A stretch of DNA of 26,438 bases from Anaerolineae bacterium. Its GTDB lineage: Bacteria; Chloroflexota; Anaerolineae; 4572-78; J111. The position numbers were made by a program, and so were the translations under genes. How positions within the stretch are numbered: position 1 is the first letter of the stretch; every line of letters starts with the position of its first letter. The DNA lies in assembly GCA_020433835.1 (NCBI GenBank), contig JAGRBY010000028.1, forward strand, positions 1-26,438, written 5' to 3'. The notes beneath the pieces are model-generated. The model was not told the DNA's origin. It did no database searches and saw nothing but the letters and a program-made list of their open reading frames with translations. This document shows, in pieces, positions 1 to 7,648 of the stretch.

Positions 1-57
1 CCACCTGTACCGACTGCCGAACCATCCGTACCGACTGCGCATTCATCGCCCCAATAG
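1..57 (+). CDS. possible 3' end of a plus-strand gene (Pro/Thr-rich tail), partial
   Basis: Frame 1 of the plus strand is open from the window edge to a TAG at 55-57. It would encode a short Pro/Thr/Ala-rich tail containing PVPTAEP and then SVPTAHS, a 7-residue repeat that mirrors a 21-bp DNA repeat (GTACCGACTGC at 7-17 and again at 28-38). Low-complexity Pro/Thr tails are common at the ends of bacterial surface or regulatory proteins. If real, this gene converges on the minus-strand gene ending at base 80, leaving only 22 bases between the two stops. The opposite strand is also open here, so the call is a suggestion only. Confidence 0.25.
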   Translation, partial: PPVPTAEPSVPTAHSSPQ

Positions 58-79
58 CGATACCCAACCATCAAACCCA

Positions 80-1699
80 TTAACTCCCGCTCGCTTCAAA
101 AATGTATATCTCTTGCCCTGTTCCCGCTCTAAATGTCCGAAGGAGTCGCAAATCCGCTTGCGATTGAGGATTATCATAGATTTCATCCAGGGGGACAGGA
201 TGATTTTTATCCAAAATCAAATAATCAATCCCATACACTGTCATAACTTGCAGCACCGTTTCGATGTCGTTATTAGGGACAACCACGCTCAGCCCGCCGC
301 CGTGATAGCGATAGGCGGGCGGATTGCCGATCATCACCGTAGCCGAAGGGTTTTGCTCGGCCACCCAGGCCACGATGGCCGGATAGGTGGCGTCGGCTCC
401 ATTCCAGGCGTTGCCTTTGAGAACACGCTGGTAGTAGATAAAGGTCGATAGGCCGGCGGCCATCACCACCAATCCAACGCCAAAAACGCGCTTAGCCGTT
501 TTAGGTCGCCACCGCGGGCGGCGGGCGGCTACCCAGTCGATGGTGCGATCCAGGCCGATGACGGCTGTGGCATACACAAAGGGCAATACGGCTCCCCCGG
601 AATGAAATAAGCCACCGCGTGCGCCGGGAAAGGCAAACACCAGGGTCATCGCCATAAAAAGTAAAAGCGCGTACATCGCCGCTAACCGGATCAGGAGATG
701 TTTTCGCTCATGCCAAGCGCCGATGAGGGCCAGCGGCCCCAGAAAGATCATACCCCACACGGCTAAAACCGTCTGAAAGTTGTTAATGAACGCCCACCAG
801 CGCCCCTGCACAATGGAACCCACGCCCTGAGCCAGAAAGGTTTGCAGAGAAATTTCTCGCCCGTAGCTGAAGAGATCGTCATACTCTGTCAGCCAAATGG
901 TTTGGGTTCCGGCCGTCGACAGAACCGAGCCGGTAACATCAAGCGTCCGCAGAAACCAGGGCAGCATGGTTAGCAGGTAGGCGAGGGTGATGATGAAGAT
1001 AGAGCGTAGGACGTGGGGCGTGGGGCGTAAAATAAAGACGATTGCTATGGCGATGATGAGAAGCGGGCCGTCGGCGCGAGATAGATGGGCCAGGCCAATG
1101 CAGCTGCCCGCTCCAATGAGACAAAGAATGTGGAAGCCAAATCCTCTATCGGCTTGATCTCTAGTCTCTAGTCTCCAATCTCCAATCCCGGCTAAAAGCA
1201 GGGCCATCGAACCAAAAACCGCAAACGGCGTAAAATTGTCGATGGCTGTCCAAAAGGGGAGGTAAAAGCCGCTGAACAGAGCAAAGAGACCGGCCAACCA
1301 ACTCGACCGCCGCTGGCCGGATAGAAGGGCGGCGGTCAAATAGGCAATCGGCACCAACAGAGCCGATAGAACCACCAACGGCAGTTGAGCCGCTCGATAA
1401 CTTACGCCACCAAGCACCATTCCCACGGCAGCCAAAATGGATGTTAACGGCATCCAGTAGAGGTGGCTCGGCTGGGGCGGCGGGCCGGGCTGATTGAGGT
1501 AGTTCCAGACAAAATCCTCGACAAAGCCACGCCCCTCGGCCAGGTTAACGGCGTTGACATAGTAGTAGGCCGCATCAAAGTAGCTGGGCTGCTGCTGCGG
1601 TAAAGCGGCGAAACTACGCACAACCAGCGCCAGCCCAAAAACAAGGGCCAGATCGCGCCACATCTGTTTGGAATTCAAAAACACAGTATCAACTTTCAT
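80..1699 (-). CDS. PMT/GT39-like integral membrane glycosyltransferase
   Basis: Encodes about 539 aa with many hydrophobic segments and a short soluble C-terminus (last ~100 residues, ending in YIFEASGS). The N-terminus has a first membrane helix followed by a periplasmic-loop motif with FDAAYYYVNAVNLAEGRGF around residues 41-59, the pattern seen in bacterial PMT/ArnT-type GT-C proteins where an acidic residue helps catalysis. Such enzymes move a sugar from a polyprenyl-phosphate carrier to an acceptor on the outer face of the membrane. I chose the ATG at 1699 because it overlaps the stop of the upstream gene in a TAATG, implying translational coupling; an in-frame start at 1738 would give 13 more residues but overlaps that gene further. 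Two heptanucleotide arrays (1158-1185, 1004-1031) lie inside, in what look like loops. Substrate unknown. Confidence 0.8.
   Translation of the reverse strand: MKVDTVFLNSKQMWRDLALVFGLALVVRSFAALPQQQPSYFDAAYYYVNAVNLAEGRGFVEDFVWNYLNQPGPPPQPSHLYWMPLTSILAAVGMVLGGVSYRAAQLPLVVLSALLVPIAYLTAALLSGQRRSSWLAGLFALFSGFYLPFWTAIDNFTPFAVFGSMALLLAGIGDWRLETRDQADRGFGFHILCLIGAGSCIGLAHLSRADGPLLIIAIAIVFILRPTPHVLRSIFIITLAYLLTMLPWFLRTLDVTGSVLSTAGTQTIWLTEYDDLFSYGREISLQTFLAQGVGSIVQGRWWAFINNFQTVLAVWGMIFLGPLALIGAWHERKHLLIRLAAMYALLLFMAMTLVFAFPGARGGLFHSGGAVLPFVYATAVIGLDRTIDWVAARRPRWRPKTAKRVFGVGLVVMAAGLSTFIYYQRVLKGNAWNGADATYPAIVAWVAEQNPSATVMIGNPPAYRYHGGGLSVVVPNNDIETVLQVMTVYGIDYLILDKNHPVPLDEIYDNPQSQADLRLLRTFRAGTGQEIYIFEASGS
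1004..1031. repeat. heptanucleotide array, 4 units, inside the PMT-like gene
   Basis: Four consecutive 7-bp units on the plus strand: GCGTAGG, ACGTGGG, GCGTGGG, GCGTAAA. They encode the stretch LRPTPHVLRS (about residues 223-232) between hydrophobic segments. The units differ by one to three bases, as in a degenerate tandem array. Boundaries are approximate. Confidence 0.65.
1158..1185. repeat. heptanucleotide array, 4 units, inside the PMT-like gene
   Basis: Four consecutive 7-bp units on the plus strand: TCTCTAG twice, then TCTCCAA twice. They encode a charged loop around GDWRLETRD (about residues 172-181) between hydrophobic segments. The two exact pairs make this the clearest of the short arrays. 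Confidence 0.8.
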
Positions 1700-2832
1700 T
1701 AGCCGATGAAGGTCAGTAGCGGAATTGACGCCAACCACAACAGCGCATAATTGAGAGTCTTGGTGGCTCGAACCGAAGCGGCGTAAGCCAGAGCGGCCAC
1801 TACCAAGCCGCTGGTCAGGCGGAGTACGCCGGGAAAATCAACATAGGTTGAAAAGGGCAGCGTCGCCAGCATCAGAATGTGCAGGGCCAGCACCAGGGCG
1901 ATGGGCGACAGGTTACCATGCCGAAAAAATCGAACCAGATTGGCGGTTAAGGCCAAACACGGCAGCAAAATCAACGGCCCTAAAATCAGCAGCACAACGA
2001 TGAGTGTTTGCAGGTTATCGAAACCAAAGGCGAACATGCCGCCGAAGGGAAGCCAACTAAACGAGGTCGCCCCCTGTCCGCCGGATCGCAAACCGATTTC
2101 GCCAAAGTTGAGCCAAATAGCCAGTTGTAACAGCGCAAACGGCCCCAAACTGATCAGCCCGGTTTCGACGAGCGTTCGCCACTGCCGCCTCAGGCAATAA
2201 TAAAGCAAATAGCCGCCTATAAACGCCACCGATGTCTCTTTGCTGAGCACACTTAAAGCCAGAAATAACGCACCCCAGCGCGATCGGTCTTTCTCAAAGG
2301 CATAGACAGCTAAAAGCGCGAAGGTGAGCGCGAACGGCTCATTGAGATCGAGCCGCAGGCTAACCAATTGACCGGCAAATAACCCCACCGGCAGCGCGTA
2401 CCAGGGGTTAAGCCGATGCAAAATCAAGAGTCGCGCCATCGTATAGGTGCCAACGGCTAAAGCGACAAGGTTGAGACCCAGCAGCGTCCACGGGATAAGT
2501 TGAGGCCAACCCAAAGCAACCAAACGCGCTGTTAGGGGATAGAGAAGGCGTTGATAGCGATAAGGGGGGATGTCGAGGTAGGGCGTTGCCCCCAGCGGAT
2601 GTAGAGCCATCTGATAAGCAAATTGGCCGTCGTAGCCGATGGTGCCGTTAGGGTCGCCCTGGCCATAGCGGGTACCGAGACGGACGAAGGTCATCGGGTC
2701 CCAGTGGTTAAGCCAAAGAACGATCAGCACATAAGCCAGCGAAACAACCGCCACGCTGAGAGCCGGGATTAAGGCAGGCCGATCAACCGAGAACAAGGCC
2801 GCCGTATGTTGTTTGATATGGCCGGCGGTCAC
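1699..2832 (-). CDS. GYDGQ-motif polytopic membrane protein (copy 1)
   Basis: A 377-aa protein with roughly nine to ten membrane segments. The first large loop carries GYDGQFAYQ (about 66-74), followed by YRYQRLLYPLTARL (about 91-104), LNEP (163-166) and KET (198-200). These motifs are shared almost unchanged with the protein at 20303-21403, so the two are clear paralogues. The acidic loop after the first helix recalls GT-C glycosyltransferases and related surface-glycopolymer membrane proteins, but I cannot name the reaction. The start is GTG at 2832, in a GTGA overlap with the preceding stop and with AAGGAG about eight bases upstream, so this start is well supported. Its own stop overlaps the next start (TAATG). 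It is probably co-translated with both neighbours. Confidence 0.85.
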   Translation of the reverse strand: MTAGHIKQHTAALFSVDRPALIPALSVAVVSLAYVLIVLWLNHWDPMTFVRLGTRYGQGDPNGTIGYDGQFAYQMALHPLGATPYLDIPPYRYQRLLYPLTARLVALGWPQLIPWTLLGLNLVALAVGTYTMARLLILHRLNPWYALPVGLFAGQLVSLRLDLNEPFALTFALLAVYAFEKDRSRWGALFLALSVLSKETSVAFIGGYLLYYCLRRQWRTLVETGLISLGPFALLQLAIWLNFGEIGLRSGGQGATSFSWLPFGGMFAFGFDNLQTLIVVLLILGPLILLPCLALTANLVRFFRHGNLSPIALVLALHILMLATLPFSTYVDFPGVLRLTSGLVVAALAYAASVRATKTLNYALLWLASIPLLTFIG

Positions 2833-4778
2833 GGAGTGTCTCCTTTTAAACAGTCTACCACATAATAATTTTCAGCGTGAAATAAAACGCTCTCGGCGGG
2901 CGGATGGGCCAGCAGAAAGTCATCACGCCCCACAATAGTCGGGGCCAGTTGACTGTGAAAAGGTTCAAAAAATATCTGTTCGTGGCTCAGATGCTGCGTT
3001 GTAAAATCTTCGGTATTGATCAGCAGTTGGCTAACATTGTAACGCCGGCAAAACTCTTCGATAGTTTGCGGATCGGCTGCATAGTAGGCCGTCATAGTAT
3101 TCAAGATTACATCTGAAGAGGGTAAAGGCAAATCGCAGTTAAACAAGACGGCTCGCTGAGCAAAGAGGGGGATGTTATCTAACGTGCAGGCCGAACCGGC
3201 CAGCAGACTGTCTTTGGGCAGAGTTGCCACAAAATCGATCAGGGATCGTTCCGCCGGTTCAACGCGCAGAATATCAACGTAACTGACTAAGGGCGCATAA
3301 AACAGCCAGCCCATAAGAGCACAACCGGCAAAAGCGCCCAGCACTAACCGGCCCGACGGTGAGCCAGTTAATGATGAAGCGGGTTTCTGGTAGGCTTGGG
3401 CAGCGGATCGTCTCCGGCCGGCGATAAAAACTAACCCGGCAAACAGCAAACCGGCTGCGGCCAGCAGCCACTTCATATTCAAACCACCTATCGTCGCCAG
3501 ATTGGAGGGATAGAAAAAGATGAGACCGAGAGCCACTGCGGCTACGCCACCGGCCAGCCAGGGTAAGATGTTCCTATTGGTTCGGAGCGCGGCTACCCCC
3601 TCCTCCAACGTTGCGGCACCGTTCCAGACGATGAACGCCAGACAAAAAAGCAGCAAACTGACACGGGTATAGCGGCTGGGCAGATAGAGCAAAAAAGCGT
3701 CGGCCAGCCAAATAGCCAGCCATGAGAGAACAAAAGCCGCAAATCCGGCCCAGAGCAAACTCCACAAGACGGCGGGCAAAGCCAGTGCTCTCCGGCCTCG
3801 AATGAGCAGCATTAGGATGCCCAGACTGAGCATCAACAGTAGATGCACGCCATCTTCACCATTATTAACCAAGCCACCTCGCCCCACCACAGGAAAGAGG
3901 AAAAAAAGCGGCGTTTTACCACCGGTCTGAAAGACGGGATTATCCCATATATGATTATAAACGGGTGTGGGTTGGTCGGCGATGGGGATAGATTGAGCAG
4001 GAGCTGCCTGAGCCGGGGTAGGAACCACAAAAAAATCGGTAACGAACAAAGGGGCCATCAATAGTATGGCGATGATGCCTGATCCAAGTAATATGGGCAA
4101 ACCACGCTGATGCAGCCAACTCTGCGGACGGGTTCGCGTGGTCCAAAGCGCGGGCAGAGCATAAAAGCCCCAGCAGATCGCCCCCAACAAAAACATCGGA
4201 GCGTAAAGTAACACGCAAACCAGCAGCGTTACGCCGGCGGCCAGGTAGCGCTGCTGGTGCAGATAGTAAACAACCGGAATAATCAACGATAAGGCCCACG
4301 ATCGCTGCAAGCCGGGCAAAATCGAGGTTGAGGAGGGGGAGGCAAGAATGAGCAAGATGAAACCCACAGCCAGCGCAACGCCGGTGGCCCGGTTTTTGGC
4401 ACGAAGACCAAACTGATACAAATAGAGTGCGCTCAGGGGCAGCACAACAAAGGCCAATAGTTTGCTAAAGAGAAGCGGAGTGAAAAAAAAGCTGCCCGTA
4501 TAAAAGAGCAAGCCGTAGCCCAGGCTTGTTAGAATTAAAGGCACGGGTGTACCAAACAAATTGACAGTAACGTAGCTGGCCTGATTGGTAGGATCAATGG
4601 GAAAGAGCGACGGATCATCAAATTTGGTCATCCAATAGTAGCTGCGGAAATCGCCATCGACACGGTAGGGATCGGTTAACTGGGGGAGTTGCAGGTATAG
4701 CACGGCCAGCATTGAAACAACAATTAAGGTGATAGACCAGGAAATCTGTGGGCGGGAGGCATGTTTTATGACGATCAT
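2829..4778 (-). CDS. large GT-C-like membrane protein, tandem paralogue A
   Basis: A 649-aa protein: an N-terminal helix, a loop with VDGDFRSYYWM and LFPIDP (about residues 40-63), a long polytopic core, and a soluble C-terminal domain of about 130 residues. It shares architecture and motifs with the next upstream gene (4794-6650): D-rich loop plus YWM, FPID, GLQR, PLF, then a C-terminal module beginning near FVATLPKDSLLAG. The two look like an old tandem duplication. The layout matches GT-C glycosyltransferases with an extracytoplasmic C-terminal domain, but no specific family is assigned with confidence. The ATG at 4778 has a GGAG about nine bases upstream. It is 15 bases from the preceding stop and overlaps the next gene by 4 bases. 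Confidence 0.8.
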   Translation of the reverse strand: MIVIKHASRPQISWSITLIVVSMLAVLYLQLPQLTDPYRVDGDFRSYYWMTKFDDPSLFPIDPTNQASYVTVNLFGTPVPLILTSLGYGLLFYTGSFFFTPLLFSKLLAFVVLPLSALYLYQFGLRAKNRATGVALAVGFILLILASPSSTSILPGLQRSWALSLIIPVVYYLHQQRYLAAGVTLLVCVLLYAPMFLLGAICWGFYALPALWTTRTRPQSWLHQRGLPILLGSGIIAILLMAPLFVTDFFVVPTPAQAAPAQSIPIADQPTPVYNHIWDNPVFQTGGKTPLFFLFPVVGRGGLVNNGEDGVHLLLMLSLGILMLLIRGRRALALPAVLWSLLWAGFAAFVLSWLAIWLADAFLLYLPSRYTRVSLLLFCLAFIVWNGAATLEEGVAALRTNRNILPWLAGGVAAVALGLIFFYPSNLATIGGLNMKWLLAAAGLLFAGLVFIAGRRRSAAQAYQKPASSLTGSPSGRLVLGAFAGCALMGWLFYAPLVSYVDILRVEPAERSLIDFVATLPKDSLLAGSACTLDNIPLFAQRAVLFNCDLPLPSSDVILNTMTAYYAADPQTIEEFCRRYNVSQLLINTEDFTTQHLSHEQIFFEPFHSQLAPTIVGRDDFLLAHPPAESVLFHAENYYVVDCLKGDTP

Positions 4779-4793
4779 TCAGAATAACTCCAC

Positions 4794-6650
4794 TTATTTG
4801 TTCCCAATCAAGCTCGTGGAACTGCATTCAATTACTCGATAAGGGCCACTACTGTAGATGGAGGGGACGGTAGGTAATAGAAAATCAGTTGGAGGAGTAG
4901 GAGATAATTTTTTGAGGATCTCGCTGTTCCAGGGTTCGTAGAAAAATTTTTGTTTGGTGATAAAATCGGGATCAAATTGAGCCATATTAAGCACCAGATG
5001 CGTAACCTTGTATTTTTGGCAGAAATCCAAAATAACCTGTGGTGATTGGGCATATTGGGCTTCAAAATATTCAGGGATAAAGATGATCGAACTAGGGTTA
5101 GCATGCGGATGCAAATCTCTAAATAAAACACCGCGTTCTGAAAAGAGCGGAATACCGGACATGACAATCGGAGCGCCGGCAAAGATAGCGTCTTTTGGTA
5201 AGGTACTGACAAACTGGTAAATATTTCGCTCATCCGGCGAGGGGTTGATGGGTTTAAGGCTAAGATTGTTGATGTAATAAAAACCCACCAGTAAAGTAAC
5301 GGCAGTGGTAAAAATCAAGATGATGGTTCGAGACGGTTGGGGGGTTTGACGTAACCAATACCAACTACTGCCGCCCAGGAGAGTTACACCCCCTGCACCG
5401 ATAATGGTAAAAAACCACAGCAACGGAATCAGCAGCAGCCGGGAAGGAAACACGCCATAGGCTACCGCTAAAGACAATGCTAACGCCACAAAAAAGAAAA
5501 TGATCTGTGGCCTTTTGCGGTGCACCCAACCGGGAAATTTCTGCAAGAAATCGGGCCAATTGAGACCCACAAAGAGAATCATAAACAGAAAGATTACAGC
5601 CCGGGTATAACGTGAGGGCTGGTATAAGACCGATGATGAGAAACCAACCAACGTAATAAACGAGGCCACGTACATCACCCATCCGGCCGCCAGTAAATAC
5701 CATCCGGCCGCCGGTATACGACGCAGAGCTTGGCGACCGGATAGTTTGAGAATCACCCCGGCAAAAATAGCCAATACAATAAAGTTGACAATATCAGTTC
5801 CCGCATCAAAAATTCCGGCTCGGCCAAACCAGGGAAAACTGATAAAGAGGGGAATAGCACCCTCATCCGAGAAGTTAGGGTCGTTGATAACAGGTAAATC
5901 TTGCGGTTTAACAAAACTTGTATTGGCCGTCAACCCCCAAACCAATACGATGGCGGCTAGTGAAACGGAAACGAAAAAAGGTGCTATTTTTTTCGGGTCA
6001 AGATCTAAAGTAAATTTATAAGGATGCTGCCACTTAATTAAAGAAAAACCATACCCTAATACAGCTAGAGGAAACGCAGGCCAATAAAAAAGACCACTCA
6101 TAAAAATCGTGATTGCCGCAGCCTTGTACCGTTGTTGGGAGAGATAGTAAACAAAGACAATGAGCAACGGAATAATAATCCCTCTTTGTAAACCACTGCC
6201 TATTGAAACAGATTGGTAGGAGGCCAGCATAAAAAAGGTAAAAATGAGGCTTAAGCTGATAGCACTCAATTGATCTCGCAAGGATTCGGCAAGTTTAAAT
6301 AGGTAAATCAGACACAGGGGCAGTAAGATGAGAATTAAAAATTTGGCAAACCAGATAAAGTTTATAAAAAAGCTGGCGACAAAAAAAACAAGACCGTACC
6401 CAAAACTGATAGGGTACAAAGTTAACTTGTACCCAAAGATATCAAGATACGTAAGCCCGCTCACAAAAATATAATCGATTGGAAACAGATCGGTATCTTG
6501 ATAGCGAGCCATCCAATAAAAATTTTGTAAATCTTTGGGAACCTGATACTTATCCCAAAGATGAGGAGCATAAGCGATAAGGGTTAGCCCTATCGAAATA
6601 AAAATTACGGTTAGTAACAGGTTAGGTTGTAGTTTACGAATAGTTACCAT
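4794..6650 (-). CDS. large GT-C-like membrane protein, tandem paralogue B
   Basis: A 618-aa protein parallel to its downstream neighbour: first helix, loop with KDLQNFYWMARY and LFPID (about 39-59), about a dozen membrane segments, then a soluble C-terminal domain starting near FVSTLPKDAIFAGAP. In both proteins the C-terminal domain appears to be an extracytoplasmic alpha/beta module common in bacterial polytopic glycosyltransferases. It is more AT-rich than the copy at 2829-4778, so the duplication is old or one copy arrived separately. An internal 21-bp duplication (5678-5712) encodes two AAGW repeats in one membrane helix. ATG at 6650; no strong ribosome site, 21-base gap to the upstream gene. 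Function inferred only from topology. Confidence 0.8.
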   Translation of the reverse strand: MVTIRKLQPNLLLTVIFISIGLTLIAYAPHLWDKYQVPKDLQNFYWMARYQDTDLFPIDYIFVSGLTYLDIFGYKLTLYPISFGYGLVFFVASFFINFIWFAKFLILILLPLCLIYLFKLAESLRDQLSAISLSLIFTFFMLASYQSVSIGSGLQRGIIIPLLIVFVYYLSQQRYKAAAITIFMSGLFYWPAFPLAVLGYGFSLIKWQHPYKFTLDLDPKKIAPFFVSVSLAAIVLVWGLTANTSFVKPQDLPVINDPNFSDEGAIPLFISFPWFGRAGIFDAGTDIVNFIVLAIFAGVILKLSGRQALRRIPAAGWYLLAAGWVMYVASFITLVGFSSSVLYQPSRYTRAVIFLFMILFVGLNWPDFLQKFPGWVHRKRPQIIFFFVALALSLAVAYGVFPSRLLLIPLLWFFTIIGAGGVTLLGGSSWYWLRQTPQPSRTIILIFTTAVTLLVGFYYINNLSLKPINPSPDERNIYQFVSTLPKDAIFAGAPIVMSGIPLFSERGVLFRDLHPHANPSSIIFIPEYFEAQYAQSPQVILDFCQKYKVTHLVLNMAQFDPDFITKQKFFYEPWNSEILKKLSPTPPTDFLLPTVPSIYSSGPYRVIECSSTSLIGNK

Positions 6651-6671
6651 TGAGCAGATTTATCAACCTGA

Positions 6672-7625
6672 CTACTGAGATTTAACATTCAGATGTTTAG
6701 ACGTTGTTATTCTATGGGACAGTAAGTAGCCAAAAAGTGGCCCCATTAAAAACACAAAAATAACCGTCGTTGCTCTCACAATTAAAGCAGCAACCAATCC
6801 CTCGCCCGTACCTACATCAAGCAGCGCTGACGATAGGCCGATTACGGCTTCCTGAATTCCGAGATTCCCCGGCGTGACATTTAACAAGAGCGAAAAAACG
6901 GACATCAAACTGACCATTAAGGCCTTAAGAAAGGACACATTGAAATCTAGGGCCTGATAAGCAACCCAAAATGAGACACCATTAAGCAAAATATTAATGA
7001 GGCTGTAAGTGACGAGCTTAACCAAAAGAACCTTATCTTTTTTTACCACCGACCACCCAGTGAGTGAAGTGTTAATAAGCCTAAAGAACTTATTTGATGC
7101 GGGCAAGCTAAAAGGTGGTACTAAAGCCAGAATAGAAATTGAAACCGTCAAAGCGAGAAAAAGAAACAGTATCTGCCACGAAAACCGACTGAGGTCATTA
7201 AACCAAGTGATTATGGTGACAGAACCAATAATCCCAATTACCCAAAAATTTACTAAGTAGTTAGATGCCAAAAGCGCCACAAACTGGGTATAAGGAAAGT
7301 TATGTTGATGCTTAAGATAGGTTGCTCTGGCGATCAATCCTCCTGAAAAAGGCGTTATATAATTACCAAAAGCGGTTACCACCGATAAACCAAACCACTC
7401 TACAAATTTCAGATCGATCTCAAATTTAGCAGCAAACGCTTGCAGAAATAATCCATTCGTGGCCAGAAAAAGGAATCGCAAAAATATAAGTAAGAAAACT
7501 GATCCTATGGATATATGAGATAGGGATAGAAGTAGATCAGCATTGACGGTTAGGTAATAGCCAATGGCGGCAAAGATCACCAACAAAATTATTAAAGATA
7601 GGAAGCGTTTCAGATTGTTACTCAT
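6672..7625 (-). CDS. UPF0104 / lysylphosphatidylglycerol-synthase-type transmembrane protein
   Basis: A 317-aa integral membrane protein with the two signature loops of the LPG_synthase_TM (UPF0104, YbhN/AglD-like) family: TPFSGGLIARATYLK (about 91-105) and TPGNLGIQEAVIG (about 252-264). Family members lacking the catalytic lysyl-transferase domain, as here, are often found beside glycosyltransferases and are suspected to handle or flip lipid-linked intermediates, but their activity is mostly unproven. The protein fills the membrane domain only and ends without a GNAT-like extension. It lies 23 bases downstream of the DUF2079-like gene and 21 bases upstream of the tandem paralogues. The DNA is notably AT-rich (7441-7500 has 20 G+C of 60). 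Confidence 0.88.
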   Translation of the reverse strand: MSNNLKRFLSLIILLVIFAAIGYYLTVNADLLLSLSHISIGSVFLLIFLRFLFLATNGLFLQAFAAKFEIDLKFVEWFGLSVVTAFGNYITPFSGGLIARATYLKHQHNFPYTQFVALLASNYLVNFWVIGIIGSVTIITWFNDLSRFSWQILFLFLALTVSISILALVPPFSLPASNKFFRLINTSLTGWSVVKKDKVLLVKLVTYSLINILLNGVSFWVAYQALDFNVSFLKALMVSLMSVFSLLLNVTPGNLGIQEAVIGLSSALLDVGTGEGLVAALIVRATTVIFVFLMGPLFGYLLSHRITTSKHLNVKSQ

Positions 7626-7648
7626 ATCGAAGTCATTATATTTAGCCG

